Of a DNA stretch of 64,000 nucleotides, positions 33,471 to 42,124 are shown in pieces (position 1 is the stretch's first letter; each line of letters starts with the position of its first letter). The notes below the pieces were generated by a model. That model was not told where the DNA came from. It saw only the letters and a list, made by a program, of their open reading frames with translations, and made no database searches. The translations under genes and the position numbers were made by a program. The stretch comes from Alienimonas chondri (GTDB taxonomy: Bacteria; Planctomycetota; Planctomycetia; Planctomycetales; Planctomycetaceae): contig NZ_WTPX01000004.1 in the NCBI RefSeq assembly GCF_013036045.1, positions 1 to 64,000 on the forward strand, given 5' to 3'.

Positions 33471-34832
33471 TCAGTTCTCCGCGTCCAGCAGGCCCGGGTA
33501 GTTCCGCATGACGAGGTGGCTGTCGATCTTCTGGACGAGGTCCAGCACGACGCTCACGACGATCAGCAGGCCGGTGCCGCCGTAGAAGCTCGCCGCCATC
33601 GGCGGAACGCCGAGGTAGGAGCTGATGATCGCCGGGATGATGGCGACCAGCGCCAGGAACGCGGCGCCGACGTAGGTGATGCGAACCATCACGGCTTCGA
33701 GGTGGTTCGCCGTCCGGGCGCCGGGGCGATAGCCGGGGATGAAGGAGCCGTAGTCCTTCAGGTTCTCCGCCATGTCCTTCGGGTTGAAGGTAATCGCCGT
33801 CCAGAAGTAGCAGAAGAAGTAGATCAGCGCGACGTAGAGCAAGTTGTAGATGAAGCCCTGCCCGCCAAACGCCTGATCGAGCTCGTTCAGGATCCCCACG
33901 TTCGGGAACACCTGCCCGAGGTAGTGGAAGATGAAGTAGGGGAACATCAGCAGACTGCTGGCGAAGATGATCGGCATGACGCCGGCCTGGTTCACCCGCA
34001 GCGGCAGGCTCTGGCGCTGACCGCCGGCGCTCTTGCGGCCGCGAACGTGCTTCTGACTTTGGATCGGAATCCGCCGCTGCCCCTGCGTGATAAACACGAC
34101 CCAGGCCACGACCCCTGCGAACAGCAATGTCAGTAACAGCAGCGTGTCGATGCCCATCTCGGAGCCGAGGGCGATACCGTCCTTCAACGCCGGCCGCAGC
34201 AGGTCGTAACCGGCGCCGGGCATCTGGGCGAGGATGCCCGCCATGATCAGCAGCGAGATGCCGTTGCCGATGCCGTAGGCGTCGATCTGCTCGCCGATCC
34301 ACATCAGGAAGATCGTCCCGGCCGTCATCACGATCGTCCCGAGCATGTAATACAGCCACCAGTCGTACTCGGTCATAATCAACTTCTGGCCGGTCAACGC
34401 CCCGCTGGAGAGCTGCTTGATCCAGAAGTAACTCTGCCCGATACAGATCAGCACGGTGGCGTATCTCGTCCACTCGGTGATCTTTCGTCGCCCGCTTTCG
34501 CCCTCCTTCTGCAGCTGCTCAAGCGGCGGATACACGCTGCCGAGCAACTGGAAGATAATGCTCGCCGAGATGTACGGCATGATCCCCAGACCGAAGATCG
34601 TGGCGTTCGACAGGCTGCTCGCGGAGAACAGGCTGACGACCTGCAGCACCTTCCCGGTGGGGTCGGTGCTGTCGCCGCTGCTTTTGGCCTGCAGCGCGGC
34701 GAGCTGATCCTGGTCGATGAACGGCAGGGGGATGCTGAACCCCATGCGGTAGACCGCCAAGAGAATCAGCGTGAGCAGGATCTTCCGCCGCAACTCGGGG
34801 ATGCGGAAGACGGTGACGAGCTTATTGAACAT
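33471..34832 (-). CDS. secY: Preprotein translocase subunit SecY
   Basis: Channel subunit of the SecYEG translocon. 453 residues with about ten transmembrane segments; MFNKLVTVFRIPELRRKILLTLILLAVYRMGFSIPLPFID at the N-terminus (plug region following), GIGNGISLLIMAGI, and the cytosolic loop GQRRIPIQSQKHVRGRK that contacts SecA and the ribosome. Lies directly after rplO as in most bacteria. Confidence 0.97.
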   Translation of the reverse strand: MFNKLVTVFRIPELRRKILLTLILLAVYRMGFSIPLPFIDQDQLAALQAKSSGDSTDPTGKVLQVVSLFSASSLSNATIFGLGIMPYISASIIFQLLGSVYPPLEQLQKEGESGRRKITEWTRYATVLICIGQSYFWIKQLSSGALTGQKLIMTEYDWWLYYMLGTIVMTAGTIFLMWIGEQIDAYGIGNGISLLIMAGILAQMPGAGYDLLRPALKDGIALGSEMGIDTLLLLTLLFAGVVAWVVFITQGQRRIPIQSQKHVRGRKSAGGQRQSLPLRVNQAGVMPIIFASSLLMFPYFIFHYLGQVFPNVGILNELDQAFGGQGFIYNLLYVALIYFFCYFWTAITFNPKDMAENLKDYGSFIPGYRPGARTANHLEAVMVRITYVGAAFLALVAIIPAIISSYLGVPPMAASFYGGTGLLIVVSVVLDLVQKIDSHLVMRNYPGLLDAEN

Positions 34833-34906
34833 CGCGTCCCGCGGTCCTTCGGGGTCTGATCGTCGGGGATATCGATCTGCCAGCCGCGGAGAATCGCGGC
34901 GGGAAG

Positions 34907-35584
34907 CTACTCTTCAGAGTCGCCAGCGTCGGCGGAGGCGTCGTCGTCGGTCAAGGTCTCTTTGACGGACTCGGCCGCGCCGGCGACCGCTTCGGCCGCG
35001 GAAGCCACGACGCCGGCGGCGGCGCCCGTCGCGGCAGCGGCGGCATCTTTGGCTTCGCCGGCAGCGCCGCTGACGGTATCGCCAGCGGCCGCCAACGCCG
35101 CGGAGACGCCGCGCCGCTTCTTACTCTCGGGCTTCGTGCGGGGCAGCTCTTCGACGGTGCCGCCGGCCGCTTCGATCTTCTGCTTGGCGCTGGCGCTGAA
35201 GCGGTGAGCCTTCACCGTCAGCTTCTTGGTCAGCTCGCCGTCCCCGAGGATCTTGACCACGTCGAACGGGCCGTTCGTGAAGCCCTTGTCTTTCAGGAAG
35301 TCCGGCGTGATCTCGGTGCCGGCATCGAAGATCTCCAACGCGGAGACGTTCACCGCGGCGACCTTCAGCCGGAACTTCGCATTCGAGAAGCCCCGCTTGG
35401 CGACCCGCATGAACAGCGGGGTGGTGCCGCCCGCGAACCCGGTCCGCTTGCTGGAACCGGCCCGCGAGAAGAAGCCCTTATGGCCGCGACCGCTGGTCTT
35501 GCCGTGGCCGGAGCCGGGACCGCGACCGACCCGCTTTTTCTTGCGGTTCTTGCGGATGCCCTGATGGACGTCGTCGATAATCAT
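34907..35584 (-). CDS. rplO: Ribosomal protein uL15 with alanine-rich tail
   Basis: N-terminus MIIDDVHQGIRKNRKKKRVGRGPGSGHGKTSGRGHKG and the core ending ELPRTKPESKKRRG are typical. From there about 70 extra residues, mostly Ala with Glu, Asp, Gly and Val, end in DDDASADAGDSEE; the repeating AAG/AAE pattern suggests a helix. 225 residues in total. ATG 35584 chosen; the frame is open to 35725. rpmD, normally just before rplO, is absent, and a hairpin fills the gap. Confidence 0.95.
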   Translation of the reverse strand: MIIDDVHQGIRKNRKKKRVGRGPGSGHGKTSGRGHKGFFSRAGSSKRTGFAGGTTPLFMRVAKRGFSNAKFRLKVAAVNVSALEIFDAGTEITPDFLKDKGFTNGPFDVVKILGDGELTKKLTVKAHRFSASAKQKIEAAGGTVEELPRTKPESKKRRGVSAALAAAGDTVSGAAGEAKDAAAAATGAAAGVVASAAEAVAGAAESVKETLTDDDASADAGDSEE

Positions 35585-35651
35585 TGTTCGGCTCCCGCCT
35601 CGCCCGTGCCGTCGTGCGGCGGACTGATCAGAAAAGTGTGAACGAAGCGTC

Positions 35652-35676
35652 AGCCGTCCTCTCGAAGAGGACGGCT
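35652..35676. repeat. Hairpin between rpsE and rplO
   Basis: Arms agccgtcctct and agaggacggct are exact complements with loop cga. It lies 11 bases past the rpsE stop in the space where rpmD is usually found. On the - strand a TTTTC occurs about 20 bases further on. A processing or attenuation site or a dispersed repeat are possible. Confidence 0.6.
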
Positions 35677-35687
35677 CACAGTGCGGT

Positions 35688-36164
35688 TTAGAGTTCGACG
35701 CCGCGAAGCGTCGCGACCGTCTCACGGGTCCGCAGGGACTCCAGCCCCTGCATGACCGCCTTCACCAGATTGACCGGGTTCGAGGACCCGATCGACTTGG
35801 TGAGGATGTCCGTCACGCCGGCGCTCTCGACGACCGCCCGCACGGCTTCGCCGGCGATGATGCCGGTACCGGGGCGGGCCGGAATCAGGATCACCTTACT
35901 GCTACGATAGCTGCCGATCACCTTGTGCGGGATCGTGCCGTCGACCAGCGGGATGTCCTTCATCTGGCGATTGGCCTGTTTGGTGGCCTTCTCAATCGCC
36001 AGGGGCACCTCGATCGCCTTGCCGTAGCCGTAGCCGACCTTGCCCTGCGAGTTCCCGGTCACCACCAGCGCCGTGAAGCTAAACCGACGGCCGCCCTTCA
36101 CCACGCAGGAGCAGCGGCGAATCTGAACGGTCTTTTCCGGCGAGTCGCCGCGGCCTTGAGACAT
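35688..36164 (-). CDS. rpsE: Ribosomal protein uS5
   Basis: 158 residues. VKGGRRFSFTALVVTGNSQGKVGYGYGKA and RPGTGIIAGEAVRAVVESAGVTDILTKSIGSSNP are diagnostic. Small-subunit fidelity protein. Length is usual. Confidence 0.97.
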   Translation of the reverse strand: MSQGRGDSPEKTVQIRRCSCVVKGGRRFSFTALVVTGNSQGKVGYGYGKAIEVPLAIEKATKQANRQMKDIPLVDGTIPHKVIGSYRSSKVILIPARPGTGIIAGEAVRAVVESAGVTDILTKSIGSSNPVNLVKAVMQGLESLRTRETVATLRGVEL

Positions 36165-36234
36165 CGGGAGACGAACGTGGGGAGAAAGGTGATCGGGTGC
36201 CGCGCCGAACGAGGTTCGACGCGGGCAGAAATGC

Positions 36235-36600
36235 TTAGAAGTTCAAGCCGCCGTCGCGAGCGCCTTCAGCCACCGCCGCGACGCGGCCATGAAAGGCGTA
36301 GCGACCGCGATCGAAGACGACCTCGGTGATGCCGGCCTCTTTCGCCCGCTCGGCGATCAGCGAACCGACCTTCTTCGCGGACTCCGCGTCGCCGGCGGCC
36401 TTGCCGTCGGAGGAGGACTCCGTCGTGCTGGCGGCGGCGAGCGTCTTGCCCGCGACGTCGTCGATCAACTGGGCGTAGGTGTGCTTGTTCGACCGGAACA
36501 CCGTCAGCCGGGGACGGCCGGCGGCGAACTTGCGAATGCGGTTGCGCACGCGATAGCCGCGACGGGCGCGGGTCTTGGCGAGCTTCTTCTGGGTGGGCAT
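36235..36600 (-). CDS. rplR: Ribosomal protein uL18
   Basis: 121 residues. [36 protein letters not shown] and the C-terminal [27 protein letters not shown] are typical; this protein binds 5S rRNA. The central part carries a small Ser-rich loop. Preceded by a hairpin 3' of rplF. Confidence 0.96.
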   Translation of the reverse strand: MPTQKKLAKTRARRGYRVRNRIRKFAAGRPRLTVFRSNKHTYAQLIDDVAGKTLAAASTTESSSDGKAAGDAESAKKVGSLIAERAKEAGITEVVFDRGRYAFHGRVAAVAEGARDGGLNF

Positions 36601-36689
36601 CGGCGTGTGGTGGGTTCGTCTCGCCCGGCGGCGGGCCGGGCACTATGCGGTGGGGCGGCGAAAAGGGCAACCGCCCGAGGGAGCGGTCG

Positions 36690-36715
36690 GGGGCCGAACG
36701 CCGACGTTCGGCCCC
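36690..36715. repeat. Hairpin between rplF and rplR
   Basis: Arms ggggccgaacg (36690-36700) and its exact complement (36705-36715) with loop ccga, beginning 15 bases after the rplF stop on the - strand. No T-run. Confidence 0.6.
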
Positions 36716-36730
36716 GATCAACGACGCGGC

Positions 36731-37285
36731 CTACTTGCCGCCGGCGCCGAACGCCTTACCTGCCTTCTGCTTGACCTGTTCGCCGTCGTAGCGAATTCCC
36801 TTGCCCTTGTACGGCTCGGGCGGCCGCACCTTGCGGACGTTCGCGGCGAACTGGCCGCACTTCTGCTTGTCCGGGCTGCGGACGACGACGTGCGTCTGAT
36901 CCGGCAGCGTGCATTCGACGCCGTCCGGGACCGTCAACTCGATCGTGTTGGCGAAGCCGACCTGCAACGCGAGCTTGTTGCCGTTCAGCTTGGCGTTGTA
37001 ACCGACGCCGCGAATCTCCAGCTTCCGCTCGAACGGTTCCTTGACCCCGATCACCATGTTGTCGATCAGCGAACGCGTCAGCCCATGCAGGGCGCGGTTC
37101 TGAGCCTGATCGTTCGGCCGGGTGACGGAGACGCTCTTGCCGTCGTCGGCGAGCGCCACGGTCATGTTCGGGTGTGGGGCGAACGACAGGTCGCCCTTCG
37201 GGCCCTTGACGTTCACGGAGCCGCCGTCGACGGAGACGGTCACGCCGTCCGGCACGACGACCGGCTGCTTACCGATACGAGACAT
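36731..37285 (-). CDS. rplF: Ribosomal protein uL6
   Basis: 184 residues. MSRIGKQPVVVPDGV, VNVKGPKG and the C-terminal signature RPPEPYKGKGIRYDGE are present. Usual length and position between rpsH and rplR. Confidence 0.97.
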   Translation of the reverse strand: MSRIGKQPVVVPDGVTVSVDGGSVNVKGPKGDLSFAPHPNMTVALADDGKSVSVTRPNDQAQNRALHGLTRSLIDNMVIGVKEPFERKLEIRGVGYNAKLNGNKLALQVGFANTIELTVPDGVECTLPDQTHVVVRSPDKQKCGQFAANVRKVRPPEPYKGKGIRYDGEQVKQKAGKAFGAGGK

Positions 37286-37398
37286 GGGAGGTTCTCAGGA
37301 AGAGTCCGTCGGCGAGCCGCTTGGGCGGTGCGTCCGGGAGGAGGGAAGAGAGACGAACGTTCGCCGGCCTCTTGGAAGAGGGCAGCGAAAAAGTCGGC

Positions 37399-37794
37399 TC
37401 AATAAATCGTGCAGAGGACTTCGCCACCGACGTTCTGCTCTTTGGCCTCGCGGCTGCTCAGAACGCCCTTGTTGGTGCTGAGAATCGCCACGCCCAGGCC
37501 GTCGAGCACCACCGGGGTGCCTTTGACGTTGGCGTAGACGCGCCGACCGGGCTTGGAGAAGCGATCAATCTTTGTGATGACCCGCTCGCCGTTCGGACCG
37601 TACTTGAGGATCAGCCGCAGCGTGCTGCGCGGCTCTTCCTCGACGATCTCGTACTCCCAGATATACCCCTCACGCTGGAGGGCTTCGGCGATGCCGACCT
37701 TCAGCTTGGACGTGGGAATGTCGACGTGCGGCCGCTCGATCGCGACTGCGTTGCGGATGCGGGTGAGCATGTCCGCCACCGGGTCGGTCATCAT
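37399..37794 (-). CDS. rpsH: Ribosomal protein uS8
   Basis: 131 residues. MTDPVADMLTRIRNA and the C-terminal GVAILSTNKGVLSSREAKEQNVGGEVLCTIY are diagnostic. In many bacteria rpsN lies just upstream; here the 94-base gap to rplE is too short for it and holds the leader hairpin motif. Confidence 0.97.
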   Translation of the reverse strand: MMTDPVADMLTRIRNAVAIERPHVDIPTSKLKVGIAEALQREGYIWEYEIVEEEPRSTLRLILKYGPNGERVITKIDRFSKPGRRVYANVKGTPVVLDGLGVAILSTNKGVLSSREAKEQNVGGEVLCTIY

Positions 37795-37824
37795 GGCGGG
37801 GGCCTTGGGGCGAAAGAAGTGGGA

Positions 37825-37848
37825 GGCGAGCGGGGGGCGTTCGCCCCC
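37825..37848 (-). promoter_or_regulatory. Leader hairpin motif, copy in rpsH leader
   Basis: Coding-strand stem gggggcg / cgccccc (37833-37848, 2-base loop) followed by cgctcgcc, 30 bases before the rpsH ATG. Same arrangement as before rpsM, rplX and rplB. Confidence 0.5.
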
Positions 37849-37888
37849 TGAGCGTTATGAGTGGTGAAAAAGCGACGTGAGCGCGAGA

Positions 37889-38458
37889 CTACCGACGACG
37901 ACCGCCGGTGTCGCCCGGCTTGCGGAGCGGCAGGCCGAGCTTCCGCATCAGAATCCGGCCCTCGTCGTCATCCTTGGCCGTGGTCACCATCACGATGTTC
38001 ATCCCCTGCTGGTTGGGGAAGCGGTCCGGGTCGACCTCGGGGAACACGTACTGCTCGTTGAGGCCCATGTTGAAGTTCCCGGCGCCGTCGAAGCCCTTGG
38101 GGTTCAACCCGCGGAAGTCACGAACCCGCGGCAGGGCCAGGGCGACCAGCCGATCGAGGAACTCGTACATCCGAGCGCCCCGAAGCGTGACCATCACGCC
38201 GACCTCGGTCCCCTCGCGGAGCCGGAACTGCGAAATGCTCTTGGTCGCTTTCCGCCGGGCCGCCTTCTGGCCGGCGATGATCGACAGCATGTCCTGAGCC
38301 TGATCGATCAGCTTGCTGTCGCGGCTCGCTTCGCCCAGCCCCATGCTGATGACGATCTTCGTCAGCTTCGGCAACGAATGCGCGTTGTCGCGGCCGATCT
38401 CTTTCTTGAGCTCGGGGAGGACTTGCTCCTCGTACTTCGTTTTCAGGCGAGGCTGCAT
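37889..38458 (-). CDS. rplE: Ribosomal protein uL5
   Basis: 189 residues, starting MQPRLKTKYEEQVLPELKKE. SQFRLREGTEVGVMVTLRGARMYEFLDRLVALALPRVRDFRG and the C-terminal GMNIVMVTTAKDDDEGRILMRKLGLP are typical of this 5S-rRNA-binding protein. Short basic tail. Confidence 0.97.
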   Translation of the reverse strand: MQPRLKTKYEEQVLPELKKEIGRDNAHSLPKLTKIVISMGLGEASRDSKLIDQAQDMLSIIAGQKAARRKATKSISQFRLREGTEVGVMVTLRGARMYEFLDRLVALALPRVRDFRGLNPKGFDGAGNFNMGLNEQYVFPEVDPDRFPNQQGMNIVMVTTAKDDDEGRILMRKLGLPLRKPGDTGGRRR

Positions 38459-38563
38459 GAGATTCTTTCAGGGGACCGGCAATCAACCGCGGCGGGGGAG
38501 ACGCCGCTTGCCGATACGCTTTCGCGGGTGCGGTGAGACTTAGAGTGGGCGAACGAAGCGATG

Positions 38564-38917
38564 CTACTTGGAGGCGTACTTGGCCTTCGGGGGGCTGACG
38601 ATCCCGGCAGCGTTGCCGCTCCCTTTGCAATAACGCTCCTTCGCGCCGTCCTCGGTGAAGCGGTACCCCAGGCGGCAGGGCTTGCCGGCGGCCTGATCGA
38701 AGTACATCACGTTAGAGGCGTCGATCGCCATTTCCATCTCGAGCCGGCCGCCCTGCGGACTCTTGGGATGGCCCTTCTTGACGTGCTTGAACGCCACGGC
38801 CACGCCCTCGACCACGACCTTCTTCCCGCCGTCGCGCACTTCCAGCACCCGCTTCGGCTGCGTGGATTTATGGTTGCCGGCGGTGACGACGACGAGGTCG
38901 TTCTTTTTGATCTTCAT
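38564..38917 (-). CDS. rplX: Ribosomal protein uL24
   Basis: 117 residues. MKIKKNDLVVVTAGNHKS, then VEGVAVAFKHVKKGHPKSPQGG and the DASNVMYFD block; the fold is an early-assembly KOW protein. A C-terminal Gly/Lys tail is slightly longer than usual. The leader hairpin motif ends only 7 bases before its ATG. Confidence 0.95.
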   Translation of the reverse strand: MKIKKNDLVVVTAGNHKSTQPKRVLEVRDGGKKVVVEGVAVAFKHVKKGHPKSPQGGRLEMEMAIDASNVMYFDQAAGKPCRLGYRFTEDGAKERYCKGSGNAAGIVSPPKAKYASK

Positions 38918-38924
38918 AGCTGAA

Positions 38925-38947
38925 GGCGAGCGTGGGGCGTCAGCCCC
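38925..38947 (-). promoter_or_regulatory. Leader hairpin motif, copy in rplX leader
   Basis: Coding-strand ggggc-tgac-gcccc stem-loop, then acgctcgcc, ending 7 bases before the rplX ATG, where it would cover the ribosome-binding region. Confidence 0.5.
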
Positions 38948-38989
38948 GAAAGCGGGGCGCGATCTTGTACGTGGGGGACCGAACGACTC

Positions 38990-39355
38990 TCAGACCACGT
39001 CGCTGGCGAGCGACACGATCTTCATGAACTTGCCCCGCAACTCCCGGGCGACGGCCCCGAAGATCCGAGTGCCGCGCGGGTTGCCGTCCTTGTCGGTCAC
39101 GACCAGGGCATTCGTGTCGAACCGCACGTAGCTGCCGTCCATGCGGCGGGTCGACTTGCGAGTGCGAACGATCACCCCGCGGGTCACCGTGCCCTTCTTA
39201 ATCGCCGAGCCGGGAGCCGCCTTTTGAACGGAGACGACGATCACGTCACCCAGGCCGGCCGTCCGCTTCTTCGTGCCGCCCAACACCTTGATGCATTTGA
39301 CGATCTTAGCCCCGGAGTTATCCGCGACCTCGAGTTCGGTTTCCATCTGGATCAT
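38990..39355 (-). CDS. rplN: Ribosomal protein uL14
   Basis: 121 residues. [40 protein letters not shown] and [24 protein letters not shown] are diagnostic. Usual length. Confidence 0.97.
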   Translation of the reverse strand: MIQMETELEVADNSGAKIVKCIKVLGGTKKRTAGLGDVIVVSVQKAAPGSAIKKGTVTRGVIVRTRKSTRRMDGSYVRFDTNALVVTDKDGNPRGTRIFGAVARELRGKFMKIVSLASDVV

Positions 39356-39453
39356 CGGGAGGCCTCAGACGCCGGACGCGGCGGATCAAAAAGGGTGCGG
39401 GAAAAACGCGTGGCGGGACGCGGAAAAGCGGCGGGAACGCCGTGCGGCGGGAG

Positions 39454-39867
39454 TCAGGCCAAGCCTTCCGGGGAGCCGGCCGCTCCGGCGGCGCCGGTCG
39501 GCGGCTCGGCGAGCCCCTCCGGCGCGGACACCGGCTGCCCGTCCGGGGCGGGAGTGTTATCCGCCGTGGCGCCCGTCGCCTCGGGCACATCGGCCTCAGT
39601 CTCCAAGCTGGCCTTCACGGCCACCTCGTCGGAGGCCTGAACGACCTTCACCAACTCCCAGCGCTTCAGCTTGGAGTGCGGCTTGGACTCGATAATCTCA
39701 ACCACGTCGCCCAGCTTGCCGCGCTCCTGCGGGTCATGGGTGTGACAGACGGTCCGGCCACGAACGATCTTGCCGTACTTCGGGTGCCGATACCGGCGCT
39801 GCACCTCGACCTTCAAGGTCTTGGAGTTTACGTCGCTGGTCACGGTGCCGCGGAGTCGGGTCTTCAT
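39454..39867 (-). CDS. rpsQ: Ribosomal protein uS17 with low-complexity tail
   Basis: The first about 85 residues are a normal uS17 (RLRGTVTSDVNSKTLKVEVQRR, CHTHDPQERGKLGDVVEIIESKPHSKLKRWELVKV). A tail of about 50 residues rich in Ala, Pro, Glu and Gly follows, making 137 residues. The tail resembles in style those on uL15 and bL17. Confidence 0.95.
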   Translation of the reverse strand: MKTRLRGTVTSDVNSKTLKVEVQRRYRHPKYGKIVRGRTVCHTHDPQERGKLGDVVEIIESKPHSKLKRWELVKVVQASDEVAVKASLETEADVPEATGATADNTPAPDGQPVSAPEGLAEPPTGAAGAAGSPEGLA

Positions 39868-39950
39868 CGCTGGAGGGAGAGCATCGGGAGGAGTGCGGGG
39901 CGCCGGCCGTGGGGGAGGAACCGGGGAAACTTAGAGCGAACGATCGAGCG

Positions 39951-40163
39951 TCAGGCCGCGGCGACGGCTTCGGACCGTTCGCGTTCGTGACGGATCGTCA
40001 GGATGCGGGCCACGTCGCGACGCAGCTTCTTGAGGTTCGAGGGAGCTTCCAGCTTCTCGGTACTCGCCTGGAACCGTAAACGGAACAGTTCCTGGCGGGT
40101 GCTGTTGAGCTGGTGGCCGAGTTCCTCGACGCTCATCTCCCGCAATTCGGAGGCGGTCGCCAT
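39951..40163 (-). CDS. rpmC: Ribosomal protein uL29
   Basis: 70 residues from ATG 40163: MATASELREMSVEELG, then LNSTRQELFRLRFQASTEKLE and ARILTIRHERE, the family signature. The frame is open to 40268 but the extra part is not conserved. Sits at the nascent-chain exit in the ribosome. Confidence 0.95.
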   Translation of the reverse strand: MATASELREMSVEELGHQLNSTRQELFRLRFQASTEKLEAPSNLKKLRRDVARILTIRHERERSEAVAAA

Positions 40164-40278
40164 GATCGTGTCTCTGGGTTGCGGGGGACGCGGGATATCG
40201 AAAACAAGGGCGACCCGGTGAGGGCCGCCCGAACGGGGCAGTGTGGCGAGACGGCCTTCCGGCCGCAACGCTCACGGC

Positions 40279-40707
40279 CTAAGACTGCAACGGACCGGGG
40301 GTCTTTTCGAGCAACCGGACTTTCACCGGCAGCTTGTAGGCGACGCGAGCGAAGCAATCCTTCGCCGCGTCTTTCGACACGCCGAGGACTTCAAACAGCA
40401 CGGTGCCCGGGCGGACGACGGCAACCCAATGATCCGGGTCGCCCTTACCCTTACCCATCCGCGTTTCCAGCGGACGGGCGGTGACGGGCTTGTGCGGGAA
40501 GATGCGAATATACAACTTCCCCTCGCCCCGGATGTACTGCATGATCGCGATCCGGCTCGCCTCGATGGTGCGCGCCGTCACGTAACCGGCCTCCGTGGCC
40601 TGCAATCCGAAGTCGCCGTAGGCGATGGTGTTGCCCCGTTGGGCCTCACCTTTTATACGCCCTCTTTGCTGCTTGCGGTGCTTGACCCGCTTGGGCATCA
40701 ACGCCAT
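40279..40707 (-). CDS. rplP: Ribosomal protein uL16
   Basis: 142 residues. MPKRVKHRKQQRGR, YGDFGLQATEAGYVTARTIEASRIAI and WVAVVRPGTVLFEV are typical. Its first 62 bases lie inside the 3' end of rpsC in another frame, an unusually long overlap; ATG 40698 would shorten it only slightly. Confidence 0.96.
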   Translation of the reverse strand: MALMPKRVKHRKQQRGRIKGEAQRGNTIAYGDFGLQATEAGYVTARTIEASRIAIMQYIRGEGKLYIRIFPHKPVTARPLETRMGKGKGDPDHWVAVVRPGTVLFEVLGVSKDAAKDCFARVAYKLPVKVRLLEKTPGPLQS

Positions 40708-41341
40708 GAGTTTCTTCCGAGTAGTCGCCGAGGTCGATCCAGACTTTGACTCCGATGATCCCCTGGGCCGTTTTGGCCTGGGCGAACCCGTAGTCGATGT
40801 GACGCCGCAATGTGCTCAGCGGGATGCTCCCGCGGCTGGCCTTCTCACGACGGCTCATTTCTGAGCCGCCCAAACGGCCGGCCAATTCCATTTTCACGCC
40901 GAGGACGCCGGACTCCATCACGGAGTCCATCGTCCGCTTGATCGCCCGGCGGAAACTGCCGCGACGCTCCAGCTGACCGGCGAGGTCTTCCGCAACCAGC
41001 ACCGCGTTGCGGTTCGGGTTGGAAAGCTCCACGATCTTGACGTCCATACGACGGCCGGTCAGATCCTCCAGTTCAGCCTTCACCCGGTCCACGTTCTGGC
41101 CTTTGGAGCCGATCAGGACGCCGGGCTTGGCGCTGTGCAGATGGACGACCACGCTGTCGCGGGTGCGTTCGATATCGACGCGGGCGATCGCCGCGTTGTT
41201 GTTCTTGGACTTGATGAAAGTCCGAATCTTGTGATCTTCGACCAGGAGGTCGCCGAAGTTCTTCTTGTTGGCATACCACTTGGAGCGGTGAGGCTCCGTG
41301 ATGCCGATGCGGAAACCGGTGGGGCGGGTCTTCTGGCCCAT
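40646..41341 (-). CDS. rpsC: Ribosomal protein uS3
   Basis: 231 residues with MGQKTRPTGFRIGI, the KH domain (GVLIGSKGQNVDRVKAELEDLTG) and AQTAQ-like GFAQAKTAQGIIGVKVWIDLGDY. The last about 20 residues (EETHGVDAQAGQAPQAAKRAYKR) overlap the start of rplP by 62 bases. No frameshift is needed. Confidence 0.96.
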   Translation of the reverse strand: MGQKTRPTGFRIGITEPHRSKWYANKKNFGDLLVEDHKIRTFIKSKNNNAAIARVDIERTRDSVVVHLHSAKPGVLIGSKGQNVDRVKAELEDLTGRRMDVKIVELSNPNRNAVLVAEDLAGQLERRGSFRRAIKRTMDSVMESGVLGVKMELAGRLGGSEMSRREKASRGSIPLSTLRRHIDYGFAQAKTAQGIIGVKVWIDLGDYSEETHGVDAQAGQAPQAAKRAYKR

Positions 41342-41382
41342 CGCTGCGGTCCTGTTCTGAGGTGTGGTGGCGAGGGGCGGGA

Positions 41383-41727
41383 CTAGGCGACTTCCGGGGC
41401 GTCGACGGCCACATGAATGTGGGCCGTGCGGCGACGGATCATGTAGGACATCCCGCGGGCACGAGCCTGCGAGCGCTTGATCATCGGGCCGCCGTCGACG
41501 CGGGCTTCCGCGATGATCAGCCCCTCCGGGTTGCGGGCGCCTTTGTCTTCCGCGTTGGCGACGGCGCTTTTCAGCACCTTCTCCAACATGCGGGCTCCGC
41601 GGTTATGGATGTATTTCAGCTCTTGCTCGGCCTGACCAGCGGTCTTGCCGCGGATCAGGTCCGCGAACGGACGCACCTTCGTCGCCGAGATGCGGGCGAA
41701 CTTGTGGACGGCGCGGACGTGTGACAC
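41383..41727 (-). CDS. rplV: Ribosomal protein uL22
   Basis: 114 residues from GTG 41727. AVHKFARISATKVRPFADLIRGK, ELKYIHNRGARMLEKVLKSAVANAEDK and RSQARARGMSYMIRRRTAHIHVAV are diagnostic for the exit-tunnel protein. The frame extends to 41949 as a shadow of rpsS. Confidence 0.96.
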   Translation of the reverse strand: MSHVRAVHKFARISATKVRPFADLIRGKTAGQAEQELKYIHNRGARMLEKVLKSAVANAEDKGARNPEGLIIAEARVDGGPMIKRSQARARGMSYMIRRRTAHIHVAVDAPEVA

Positions 41728-41777
41728 GGGAGCAGGGCGAACAGGCGTGAGGCGGACGTAACAGAGCGGGAGGGCGA

Positions 41778-42047
41778 TTAGCGTTTGCCCTTCGCTCCAT
41801 GGCCGCGGAAGGTGCGGGTGAGGGCGAATTCGCCGAGCTTGTGCCCGACCATCTCCTCGGTGATGTAAACGTCGATGTGCTTCCGACCGTCGTGCACCTG
41901 GAAGGTGTGACCGACGAAGTCCGGGATCACGGTGCTGGCCCGTTCCCACGTCTTGATCGGGATCTTGGTCCCGTCGGCGTCCTGCTTCTCCACCTTCTTC
42001 AGAAGGTGCGCGGCGACGAACGGCCCTTTTTTGGTGCTGCGACCCAT
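41778..42047 (-). CDS. rpsS: Ribosomal protein uS19
   Basis: 89 residues. [64 protein letters not shown] are standard. Usual length and place after rplB. Confidence 0.97.
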   Translation of the reverse strand: MGRSTKKGPFVAAHLLKKVEKQDADGTKIPIKTWERASTVIPDFVGHTFQVHDGRKHIDVYITEEMVGHKLGEFALTRTFRGHGAKGKR

Positions 42048-42124
42048 TTGCGAGGTGAAGGCGGGAGGTGAACGAAAAGGAGACGGAGTGCGGGGGATGA
42101 ACGAGCGGGTCGAAGACTCGCCGA

